Positions 1-5,417 of a DNA stretch of 9,829 nucleotides are shown here, in pieces. Position 1 is the stretch's first letter; each line of letters starts with the position of its first letter. The stretch is from Halothece sp. MAG (GTDB taxonomy: Bacteria > Cyanobacteriota > Cyanobacteriia > Cyanobacteriales > Rubidibacteraceae). Below the pieces are notes generated by a model, which was given only the letters and a program-made list of their open reading frames with translations, ran no database searches and was not told where the DNA came from. Location: contig JAHEOB010000094.1 of the NCBI GenBank assembly GCA_018610095.1, positions 1 through 9,829 of the forward strand. The letters run 5' to 3'. The translations under genes and the position numbers were made by a program.

Positions 1-987
1 CTGCAAAGTCCTTTCACGTCCTTGCCAACGGGGAGGCGTGTTTTTCGGTTTTAAATTATCCATGGTGACAATATTTTCGCGAGTTAAATATCCCTGATTG
101 ATATAGCGTTGGATAATAAACTCTCCTTGTTTATTAGAGGCTCGATTCAAAAGCCGATTCAGAGAGGCATTACTATAAATCCAAAGCTCTTTCACGTTGT
201 TGACAACCGATTCTGCTCCTGTGCTGCGAGGGTAGCGAATATAATCAAATAAAATGCCATCGGGATTGCGTTTCACAACTTCTGATACAAGTTGACGATA
301 TTGTTGTCTTGCTTGTTGATTGTAAGGATCAATAAAGCCTTTAGAGCTTTCGCTATTGTTTGCAATATTGGTTTCGCCGTAACCATTACGAGCAACAATG
401 TGTTGTCGATTCTCCTGTTGGGCATAAGAATAGCCGTAATTGAGACTAAACAGCCAAGCATAGACTTTTAAGTTCCGCTGATGCCCTTTTTCAATGACTT
501 TAGCGAGTAAATCCTCATCTTGAACCGGCTGCGATCGCAGCACGGCTTTCCAGGGAGTGGGATTGTTATTAGTGGGTAATAAAACTTGTCCATTATAAAA
601 AACTTCGACGTAAATCTGGTTATACCCCTGATTGACAATTTGATCCAGTAATTGTTCTAATTTCCCTTCTTTCGCGTCGCAAGGATAGAGTCGTAACCAT
701 AAGGCTTGTTGTTGCGGCCATTGTTGTTGGCGACAGTTAGCCAGTTGTTCGCCGTGGCGTTGAATTAACTGTTGGTAATTACTCCTTGCTTGAGAATTTC
801 CTTGGAAGGCTAATTCACGGAGTTCCTTTTTTTGCGCGATCGCGCTGTCATCAAACTGACAATATTGGTTGGAGGAGGCTGCAACGGTTGGAAACAGATA
901 TCCCCCACCACTAATCACTAAGGCAAGGGTTAATATAAATCCCCCAATTAATCGCCCAGACAGGCGAAACACTCGTTGGAAAATCAT
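1..987 (-). CDS. Glycosyl hydrolase-like family 10 (GHL10/DUF187) exported protein, partial
   Basis: The reading frame is open from an ATG at 987 to the left edge, giving 329 residues with no stop, so the C-terminus is missing. Residues 1-37 look like a signal peptide or N-terminal anchor: basic start, hydrophobic stretch LIGGFILTLALVISGGGY, then a small-residue site near TVAAS. From about residue 95 (ALWLRLYP) the protein resembles the TIM-barrel glycosyl-hydrolase-like GHL10 family. The strongest marker is DGILFDYIRYPR at 243-254, the family's DG..FDY.RYP motif, and VYAWLF at 175-180 fits a barrel strand. Residues 45-93 are Gln-rich and may be helical. Upstream of the ATG only a weak AGGGGA is visible, about 15 nt away. 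A role in cell-surface polysaccharide or peptidoglycan processing is inferred from the family and from the divergent LysM/M23 gene; the substrate is unknown. Family call fairly sure, function not. Confidence 0.8.
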   Translation of the reverse strand, partial: MIFQRVFRLSGRLIGGFILTLALVISGGGYLFPTVAASSNQYCQFDDSAIAQKKELRELAFQGNSQARSNYQQLIQRHGEQLANCRQQQWPQQQALWLRLYPCDAKEGKLEQLLDQIVNQGYNQIYVEVFYNGQVLLPTNNNPTPWKAVLRSQPVQDEDLLAKVIEKGHQRNLKVYAWLFSLNYGYSYAQQENRQHIVARNGYGETNIANNSESSKGFIDPYNQQARQQYRQLVSEVVKRNPDGILFDYIRYPRSTGAESVVNNVKELWIYSNASLNRLLNRASNKQGEFIIQRYINQGYLTRENIVTMDNLKPKNTPPRWQGRERTLQ

Positions 988-1193
988 TGTTTAAAAATTA
1001 ATCCCCTAAATAACATTTTTGAGCCTCGTGAGGGTGGATTACGTTAGTGGTTACTGATCAGCTACTGGAAAAACTGATTTCCAATTTTCAAAAACAACTT
1101 AACTTGCTCTCTCATGCAATTACAATGTTTGTGATCGTTTCCTATTAATAAACCTCATATAGCATTTCCAGTTCAGTGAGCTGCAAGATGTGG

Positions 1194-1217
1194 GAAAGCA
1201 GTTGCCTTATTGCTTTC
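1194..1217. repeat. Inverted repeat (7-bp arms)
   Basis: The arms GAAAGCA (1194-1200) and TGCTTTC (1211-1217) are perfectly complementary around a 10-nt spacer, with one extra G-T pair outside. No T-run follows, so it is not a clear terminator. It may be part of a leader or small RNA. Confidence 0.35.
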
Positions 1218-1340
1218 TGGAAGCTAGAGTGACCATGATAGGATAATTGGTTTGAAATGAACCAAGGAGTAAACAAAAATCAGCAAAATTGATAAACTAA
1301 TTACTTTTATAACAAACCATTAAATGTCAAAATTTGGTCA

Positions 1341-1361
1341 GGCTATTCTACCCCCATAGCC
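1341..1361. repeat. Inverted repeat in the leader region (6-bp arms)
   Basis: GGCTAT (1341-1346) pairs perfectly with ATAGCC (1356-1361) around the 9-nt loop TCTACCCCC. The C-rich loop could in principle pair with G-rich segments such as a Shine-Dalgarno. This is only an idea from the sequence. Confidence 0.35.
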
Positions 1362-1470
1362 AAAAATACTTAAAGGATTTATGATGGGCTAAGATAAGTG
1401 GCTCAGAAAATCACTCTTCAGCCTAATTTAAGGAATTAAAAGGGCGAAGAGAGTTGAAACTATAACTGCT

Positions 1471-1493
1471 CAATGGGAAACTTATTCCCATTG
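1471..1493. promoter_or_regulatory. Perfect 9-bp hairpin 35 nt before the LysM/M23 start
   Basis: CAATGGGAA (1471-1479) and TTCCCATTG (1485-1493) form a perfect stem with the loop ACTTA. The flanking CTCAA (1469-1473) and TTGAG (1494-1498) are also complementary, so an alternative pairing exists. It ends 24 nt upstream of the AGGAGG ribosome-binding site. It could be an RNA stem in the 5' UTR or a palindromic protein-binding site; the sequence does not decide. Confidence 0.4.
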
Positions 1494-1517
1494 TTGAGGT
1501 AAAACTGTAAACAATGT

Positions 1518-1523
1518 AGGAGG
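1518..1523 (+). promoter_or_regulatory. Perfect Shine-Dalgarno for a TTG start
   Basis: AGGAGG lies 5 nt before the TTG at 1529. This full-length Shine-Dalgarno fixes the non-ATG start: no ATG in the frame has an equally good site, and the following residues form the expected N-terminal region of an exported protein. Confidence 0.8.
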
Positions 1524-1528
1524 TTGTT

Positions 1529-2950
1529 TTGAAACAATTATCTCGTCTTACCTCTATTTATCGGTCTTTGCCCTTGACGAATTCTAATCAGAAACAACAG
1601 AATAGAGTCATTTTTTCTGACCAATCTAAATTATTGAAAAAAGGCTATAGTTATGGAACCCTTACTTTAACCGCGATCGCGGTTCCTTTATTGACCAATT
1701 CTTCGTTGCTGGTTGAACCAGCACAGGCTGAAGACGAAAAGGGGAATATTGGGCAAGAACATAGTGGGGAAAATAGTAATGCTGCGGTTGAGATTGAACC
1801 CATGGTTGAGCATAAAATTCAACCTGGGGATACCCTGTGGCAACTCTCTCAAATTTATGAAACCTCTCCCGAAGAAATTGCTCAATACAATGGGATTGAT
1901 TCCCCACATAACTTACAACCGGGTCAAGTCATTAAAATTCCCATTCCAAAAAATGCCAATCTTGATCAACCCCAACTGTTAAGTTCTGAGTCTGATGCCA
2001 GTGTCTCCTCAACGGAATCAACAGCTGAGACAGAAACTGCTGATAATACCCAACGCTCTGACTCCAGTGTCTCTTCAACGGAATCAACGGCTGAGACAGT
2101 CACTTCTGACAATAGCGAAGTTAATGTTTCCCATAACGACACTGTTGAAGATCACAACAACCAAGCAACTGAGCCTTCGCTAAACACCACTTCCGCTACA
2201 GTTGAAGACTCTCAAGATCATTCCCAACAGTCCGTTCCAGCATTGTTAGCGGATGTGGAACAATTACAGCGTCGTTATCAAGAGCCCCTTAGAGCGGAAC
2301 TCTGGAATGAGGGGGTATCCAAGAATCGTGACCAACAGTTGTTATCACCAATGGAATCAGATGTGAGTGATTCCAGCTCCGACGATTCCTTAGACAGTTC
2401 TACCCTTGAGGTAGAAATCCCTGAATCGGATCAACCCCATGGCATCGCTAAAGCCCCTGATTTACCGGCTTTATCTGCCAAAGATAATTATCTTCCCAGT
2501 GAAAAACAACAACGGCAATATACGGATCAATATATTTGGCCAGCAGAAGGAATCTTTACCTCTGGTTATGGTATGCGAGGGGGAAGAATGCATGAAGGAA
2601 TTGATGTTGCTGCCCCCATTGGCACGCCAGTGGTTGCTTCTACTTCAGGAAAAGTCATTTTTGCCGGTTGGCATAATGGTGGGTATGGCAAATTGATTAA
2701 ATTGCAACATTCTGATCAAACCATTACCCTCTATGCCCATAACAATAAAATTTTAGTGCGAGAAGGACAATGGGTGGAACAAGGAGAACAAATTGCTGAG
2801 ATGGGAACAACTGGACGCAGTACTGGCCCTCACGTCCATTTTGAGCTACATCCTTCAGAACAAGAGCCTGTTGATCCCTTAGCTTATCTCCCAGAAGGAG
2901 AAGGAGTGCGACAAGGACAAAAAATCGAACAACGAATTAGTAAAAAGTAA
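1529..2950 (+). CDS. LysM domain + M23 family metallopeptidase (peptidoglycan endopeptidase, NlpD/EnvC-like)
   Basis: The protein has 473 residues and starts at TTG 1529 behind a perfect AGGAGG. Residues 41-67 are hydrophobic and end in EPAQA|ED, a likely signal-peptidase site after an unusually long N-region. A LysM domain covers about 94-138 (HKIQPGDTLWQLS...NLQPGQVIKIP), which binds peptidoglycan glycan chains. Residues 150-330 are a Ser/Thr/Asp/Glu-rich, low-complexity linker with a 22-residue tandem repeat from residue 155. The M23 (LytM) domain spans about 338-452. Its zinc-site residues are intact: His355 and Asp359 (HEGID), His404 (LYAHN), and His435/His437 (HVHFE). An active enzyme that cuts peptide cross-links in the cell wall is therefore expected, rather than a degenerate activator. 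It should act in the periplasm on septal or lateral wall. The gene looks monocistronic, with a hairpin after its stop. Confidence 0.93.
   Translation: MKQLSRLTSIYRSLPLTNSNQKQQNRVIFSDQSKLLKKGYSYGTLTLTAIAVPLLTNSSLLVEPAQAEDEKGNIGQEHSGENSNAAVEIEPMVEHKIQPGDTLWQLSQIYETSPEEIAQYNGIDSPHNLQPGQVIKIPIPKNANLDQPQLLSSESDASVSSTESTAETETADNTQRSDSSVSSTESTAETVTSDNSEVNVSHNDTVEDHNNQATEPSLNTTSATVEDSQDHSQQSVPALLADVEQLQRRYQEPLRAELWNEGVSKNRDQQLLSPMESDVSDSSSDDSLDSSTLEVEIPESDQPHGIAKAPDLPALSAKDNYLPSEKQQRQYTDQYIWPAEGIFTSGYGMRGGRMHEGIDVAAPIGTPVVASTSGKVIFAGWHNGGYGKLIKLQHSDQTITLYAHNNKILVREGQWVEQGEQIAEMGTTGRSTGPHVHFELHPSEQEPVDPLAYLPEGEGVRQGQKIEQRISKK
1991..2113 (+). repeat. Tandem repeat, 66-bp unit, about 1.9 copies
   Basis: The segments starting at 1991 and 2057 are almost identical for about 45 bases and then similar, giving an exact 66-bp (22-codon) period. 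The unit encodes a core VSSTESTAET. It lies in the Ser/Thr-rich linker between LysM and the peptidase domain and keeps the frame, so copy-number changes would only alter linker length. Confidence 0.8.
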
Positions 2951-2959
2951 TGAGATGAA

Positions 2960-2987
2960 GGGAGTAGGGTAGGTTGATCCTACTCCC
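2960..2987 (+). terminator. Hairpin after the LysM/M23 gene, possible terminator
   Basis: GGGAGTAGG (2960-2968) and CCTACTCCC (2979-2987) form a perfect 9-bp GC-rich stem with a 10-nt loop, starting 9 nt after the stop codon. There is no T-run after it (CCCTAGC follows), so termination by the standard intrinsic mechanism is uncertain. It may instead protect the mRNA 3' end. Confidence 0.5.
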
Positions 2988-3012
2988 CCTAGCTGAGAGT
3001 GACTAAGATATT

Positions 3013-3510
3013 ATGTCAACACCACCTATAATTAATTGCATCTATACCGATGGGGCCTGTACTGGCAATCCGGGGAAAGGGGGTTGGGGAATTGTTTTGT
3101 ATTTCCAAGATGGATCGGTTTATGAGGTAGGGGGCTGGGAGCCGGAAACTACCAATAATCGTATGGAAATGCAGGCTGCGATCGCGTCGTTAGAATTGTT
3201 CCATGAAAGTGGGCAACAACAACCGATTGCGCTCTATAGTGATAGCCAATATTTAATTAAAGGCATTACGGAATGGATCAAAGGGTGGAAGCAAAAAGGA
3301 TGGAAAACTGCTAGTGGTAAAGGGGTTCTCAACCGCGATTTATGGGAACATTTAGACCAATTAAACCATTCCTTGATTCATTGGCAACATGTTCAAGCCC
3401 ATAAAGGAATTCCCGGCAATGAACGATGTGACGCGATCGCGCGGGGATTTGCTGAATCTCGTCCTCCCCAACTCCGACAAACAAGTCAACTACCCTCAAT
3501 CAATCGCTAA
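3013..3510 (+). CDS. rnhA: Ribonuclease HI
   Basis: RNase HI cuts the RNA strand of RNA-DNA hybrids (R-loops, primers) in the cytoplasm. The 165 residues carry all the family's key residues: Asp13 in YTDGACTGNPG, Glu52 in NNRMEMQAAI, Asp77 in YSDSQYL, His130 in VQAHKGIPGN and Asp140 in ERCDAIAR. The W/K-rich handle (EWIKGWKQKGWKTASG, about 87-102) used to grip the hybrid is present. The family is usually about 150-160 residues. The last residues (LPSINR) and the stop codon lie inside a hairpin that marks the edge of the neighbouring tnpB element, so the natural C-terminus may have been replaced by an element-derived tail; the catalytic core is unaffected. The ATG at 3013 has only a weak ribosome-binding site. 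Confidence 0.96.
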   Translation: MSTPPIINCIYTDGACTGNPGKGGWGIVLYFQDGSVYEVGGWEPETTNNRMEMQAAIASLELFHESGQQQPIALYSDSQYLIKGITEWIKGWKQKGWKTASGKGVLNRDLWEHLDQLNHSLIHWQHVQAHKGIPGNERCDAIARGFAESRPPQLRQTSQLPSINR

Positions 3511-3524
3511 ACGCGATGTGATTG
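3497..3524. repeat. Left-flank hairpin of the tnpB element, contains the rnhA stop codon
   Basis: CAATCA+ATCGC (3497-3507) pairs with GCGAT+TGATTG (3513-3524) with a single bulged G at 3518 and the loop TAAAC, an 11-bp stem. The rnhA TAA (3508-3510) is in the loop. The segment 3493-3526 is the counterpart of 4990-5022 on the other side of tnpB: CCCTC, five variable bases, ATCG(C/T)TAA(A)CGCGATG-type core, five complementary bases, GGA. Confidence 0.65.
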
Positions 3525-3700
3525 GACGGGGCGTATAAACATCTGAGGTATCCTCAGATGACAGCCCCTTGGCTTGTTTCTGCCGTCCACCTCAACTCAG
3601 CAAAGCGGGAAAGCCTTGCTGCTTTGGCTTCATCCGACGAAACATCCGATAACTCCGAAGAGTCACTTGGGCAGGCTGACAAGCTACCCGTACTCGCCCA
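3525..3700 (-). ncRNA. Putative omega-RNA (reRNA) overlapping the tnpB 3' end
   Basis: TnpB nucleases are guided by an RNA made from the 3' end of tnpB and the right end of the element, with the guide being whatever sequence lies next to it. Here the structured 3' part (hairpin 3528-3568) is visible on the minus strand at the end of tnpB. The 5' limit is not visible, and 3700 is only an estimate. The guide would begin at or below about 3526, or below 3497 if the second hairpin belongs to the scaffold. In both cases it reads antisense into the end of rnhA. Confidence 0.4.
3528..3568. repeat. Two-tier hairpin at the 3' end of tnpB
   Basis: The inner stem CATCTGAGG (3540-3548) / CCTCAGATG (3552-3560) is perfect with a 3-nt loop. 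It is enclosed by GGGGC (3528-3532) / GCCCC (3564-3568). The tnpB stop codon falls inside. Such subterminal hairpins are typical of the right end of IS200/IS605 elements, and here the structure would be the 3' part of the omega-RNA read from the minus strand. Lying between the convergent rnhA and tnpB ends, it could also stop transcription from both sides. Confidence 0.65.
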
Positions 3701-4885
3701 GTCTTGCCGAACGAGTAACGTTCTCATAGCGACATTCCTAGCACCCACCAAATCCGCATGAAGGCTAAACCCACAATTTTCACAATGGAAAGTTAACCCT
3801 TTGTTAGGTCGATTTTTCTTAGAAGTATGCCCACAGCAAGGACAACTTTGGGAAGTATAATCAGCATCGACCTTAATTGCCAAAGAGTCATTTAAGACCG
3901 CTTTATAGTCAATAAAAGATTGGAGTTCAGCAAAAGACCAACTTGTTTGCTCACGATTAGCCCTTCGTTGCTTTTTAGATGCTTTCTTACCTTTTCTAGA
4001 GGGATTCGTCCGATCACGAATGTGAGTTAAGTTTTCCAACCCAATTAGAGAGTTAGGTTTAGCAACCTTCTTAGCTACCTGGTGGTTGATATCAGCGCGA
4101 AACCGTCTCTCTCGTCTAGATAAAGACCTCAAACGTCTTTTAGCTGACCGAGTGCCTTTGCGCTGTAATGATTGCCTTCTTCTCTGATAATGATTTGCTT
4201 TATGGATTGTTGGCTTACCGTTATAAAAACTAACTTGGTTTTGTGTGTCAGTTTCAACGGCTAAATAGCGTTGACCAACATCGACACCACTTATCCTTCT
4301 AAGATCTGTTGGTTGGATATCAGGCTTTTCTATCTCTAAGCCAACCAGTAAGTAATATGTCTTGTTAGAAGGAGTATAGTAAATTTTTGCACCCTTTGCT
4401 TTAGCTTGTCCAGATTTAATTAAATCTAGATGCTTTTGGTAGCCAGAATAGGAAACTTTGATCCTTCCCTGTAACGTGACAATACTAACTCCTTCTTTAA
4501 CAAAGGAGAAATCACGTCCGTAATTTAAGTTACAAGTTCTAGACCCGAAATGAGGTGCTTTGTCTAAACCTTTGTATCTTTTCTTAGTTTTCCCTTGTTT
4601 GCGATGTTGGCTGTTTTGTTTAACCTTCGTCCATAGCGTTCTATAAGTTGCTCCTACCTGACGACAGACATTGCACGCCATCTGAGCAGGGAGTCGGAAC
4701 TCATCTCGAATGTCGTAATACGTTAATTTCTGAAGTTTATTGGCACTACTAGTTCGACTTTTATCGAAGGCAACTTGCGAAACATAATTAAGCGCATCCC
4801 GATAAGCTAAAGAAACCTCCCTCAACAGAGACTTTTGCTCCTTAGAGAGGTTTAACTTTAACTTGGCGGTAATGACTTGTTTCAT
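3554..4885 (-). CDS. tnpB: RNA-guided endonuclease TnpB (IS200/IS605 family)
   Basis: The 443 residues form a complete TnpB. The N-terminal helix-turn-helix/WED part (MKQVITAKLKLNLSKEQ...) is followed by a RuvC nuclease with Asp202 in GVDVG, Glu284 in LIGLENL and Asp378 in HADLVGARN. A zinc finger is inserted between the last two: C348PCCG (Cys348, Cys351) and HCENCG (Cys368, Cys371). A basic bridge-helix-like segment is at about 233-262 (YQRRRQSLQRKGTRSAKRRLRSLSRRERR). All catalytic and zinc residues are present, so the enzyme could be active. TnpB cuts DNA matching its omega-RNA guide and so favours retention of the element. The C-terminal 50 residues (after WASTG) are Ser/Asp-rich and overlap the putative omega-RNA, which may explain their composition. 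No Shine-Dalgarno precedes the ATG; a short 5' UTR from an extended -10 promoter is likely. Confidence 0.94.
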   Translation of the reverse strand: MKQVITAKLKLNLSKEQKSLLREVSLAYRDALNYVSQVAFDKSRTSSANKLQKLTYYDIRDEFRLPAQMACNVCRQVGATYRTLWTKVKQNSQHRKQGKTKKRYKGLDKAPHFGSRTCNLNYGRDFSFVKEGVSIVTLQGRIKVSYSGYQKHLDLIKSGQAKAKGAKIYYTPSNKTYYLLVGLEIEKPDIQPTDLRRISGVDVGQRYLAVETDTQNQVSFYNGKPTIHKANHYQRRRQSLQRKGTRSAKRRLRSLSRRERRFRADINHQVAKKVAKPNSLIGLENLTHIRDRTNPSRKGKKASKKQRRANREQTSWSFAELQSFIDYKAVLNDSLAIKVDADYTSQSCPCCGHTSKKNRPNKGLTFHCENCGFSLHADLVGARNVAMRTLLVRQDWASTGSLSACPSDSSELSDVSSDEAKAARLSRFAELRWTAETSQGAVI

Positions 4886-4910
4886 GTTAATTTATTCACA
4901 AAATAATATA

Positions 4911-4919
4911 ATTATAACA
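4911..4919 (-). promoter_or_regulatory. Extended -10 promoter candidate for tnpB
   Basis: On the minus strand TGTTATAAT occurs here, a consensus -10 (TATAAT, 4911-4916) with the TGn extension that can replace a -35 box. No good -35 lies 16-18 bp upstream. The expected start point is about 15-20 nt before the tnpB ATG at 4885, giving a very short leader without a Shine-Dalgarno. Confidence 0.4.
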
Positions 4920-4946
4920 GGTTAGTGAAGATGTGGCCATTCCTGA

Positions 4947-4987
4947 GGCGCCGTTGTCGGAATTCAGTTCCGATGTTTATGAGCGCC
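4947..4987. repeat. Two-tier hairpin upstream of tnpB, inverted counterpart of 3528-3568
   Basis: The inner stem TCGGAA (4957-4962) / TTCCGA (4968-4973) is enclosed by GGCGC (4947-4951) / GCGCC (4983-4987). On the plus strand the 22 bases 4970-4991 match the minus strand of 3524-3545 at 18 positions, including GATGTTTAT and CCGTCC. The architecture (outer stem, short gap, inner stem, longer gap with TGTTTAT, outer stem, GTCC) is the same in both, in inverted orientation. Confidence 0.6.
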
Positions 4988-4993
4988 GTCCCT

Positions 4994-5020
4994 CGACTAA
5001 TCGTTAACGCGATGTAGTCG
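4994..5020. repeat. Right-flank hairpin of the tnpB element
   Basis: CGACTA+ATCG (4994-5003) pairs with CGAT+TAGTCG (5010-5020) with a bulged G at 5014, a 10-bp stem. Core, bulge position and the flanking CCCTC and GGA are shared with the hairpin at 3497-3524. The outer arms differ in sequence but remain complementary within each copy. Confidence 0.65.
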
Positions 5021-5137
5021 GAGAATCCTTGCCACGTTTGTTGAATTTCATAACTTAGCTAAATGGGATACAACAGTCCAACTTAATGAAACGATACAAT
5101 CAGACCTGCAGAAAGATTAAGTCCCAATTACAAAAAT

Positions 5138-5416
5138 ATGGAAGGATTAGATGAGCGTATCGTAGAAGACTCTGGCCTATCACATGGCGAAGGCATGGAA
5201 GGGCTTCATCATTTGATTGAGTCGTTGAGAATTGCGGATGAAATCGCAGAAAAGGGTTATTTGATCAGTAGTTCTGAACTGGCTGATTTGATGAATGTCA
5301 ATGCCAGTGCGGTCACCAGTCGCGGCAATCATTGGTCTTGGCGCAATTGGGTGGTCTCCCGTGTCCGTAGAGAAGGGAATCAAATTCTTTGGCAATTGGA
5401 ACGAGCCGAAGATTAA
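5138..5416 (+). CDS. Small conserved-looking protein with a helix-turn-helix-like segment
   Basis: The 92-residue protein has an acidic N-terminus and a helical middle (LHHLIESLRIADEIAEKG, 23-40). The segment at about 42-78 reads like a winged helix: LISSSELADLMNVNASAVTS, then a Trp-rich RGNHWSWRNWVVSRVRREGN and a final strand ILWQLER. This suggests a small DNA-binding protein, but I do not recognise a named family. Coding potential is supported by the HTH-like pattern and by the tight tail-to-tail packing against cruG (stop at 5416, cruG stop at 5418). The ATG at 5138 has no Shine-Dalgarno; Met20 (5195), with a weak GGCGAAGG before it, is an alternative start. The tnpB element ends about 120 bp upstream and may have cut into or replaced its promoter. 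Confidence 0.75.
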   Translation: MEGLDERIVEDSGLSHGEGMEGLHHLIESLRIADEIAEKGYLISSSELADLMNVNASAVTSRGNHWSWRNWVVSRVRREGNQILWQLERAED

Positions 5417-5417
5417 C

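Larger units (their letters stand above)
988..1528. other. Divergent intergenic region with hairpins, no gene seen
   Basis: This 541-nt stretch separates the GHL10 gene (minus) from the LysM/M23 gene (plus). No convincing ORF or known RNA gene is visible. It must hold the promoters of both genes, but I could not assign clean -35/-10 pairs. It contains three perfect short inverted repeats, at 1194-1217, 1341-1361 and 1471-1493; the last lies close to the LysM/M23 start. It could encode a long 5' leader or a small RNA, but nothing matches a riboswitch I know. Confidence 0.6.
3497..5020 (-). mobile_element. tnpB-only IS200/IS605-type element (IS1341-like), provisional ends
   Basis: The element consists of one intact tnpB gene in minus orientation plus structured flanks. 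No TnpA (Y1 HUH transposase) gene is present, so it is either mobilised in trans or immobile. The provisional ends are the matching hairpins at 3497-3524 and 4994-5020. The true cleavage sites cannot be placed without an empty-site comparison; the real left boundary could be nearer 3527. No HIP1 octamer occurs inside, against seven in the rest of the window, which is weakly consistent with foreign origin. Confidence 0.55.

Noticed and set aside
1300..1528. c-di-AMP (ydaO) riboswitch upstream of the wall-hydrolase gene
   Set aside because: Such riboswitches can precede cell-wall genes, but the conserved blocks of the motif are not found in this leader.
1713..1982. Several overlapping frames within 1662-2696
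   Set aside because: They lie in other frames of the LysM/M23 gene, whose domains and ribosome-binding site are unambiguous.
3522..3761. 79-codon plus-strand frame opposite the tnpB 3' end
   Set aside because: It is a mirror of the Ser/Asp-rich tnpB tail and the omega-RNA region, with no independent support.
3511..5137. A Y1 transposase (tnpA) gene accompanying tnpB
   Set aside because: No frame with the HUH motif or a second transposase was found on either side of tnpB.
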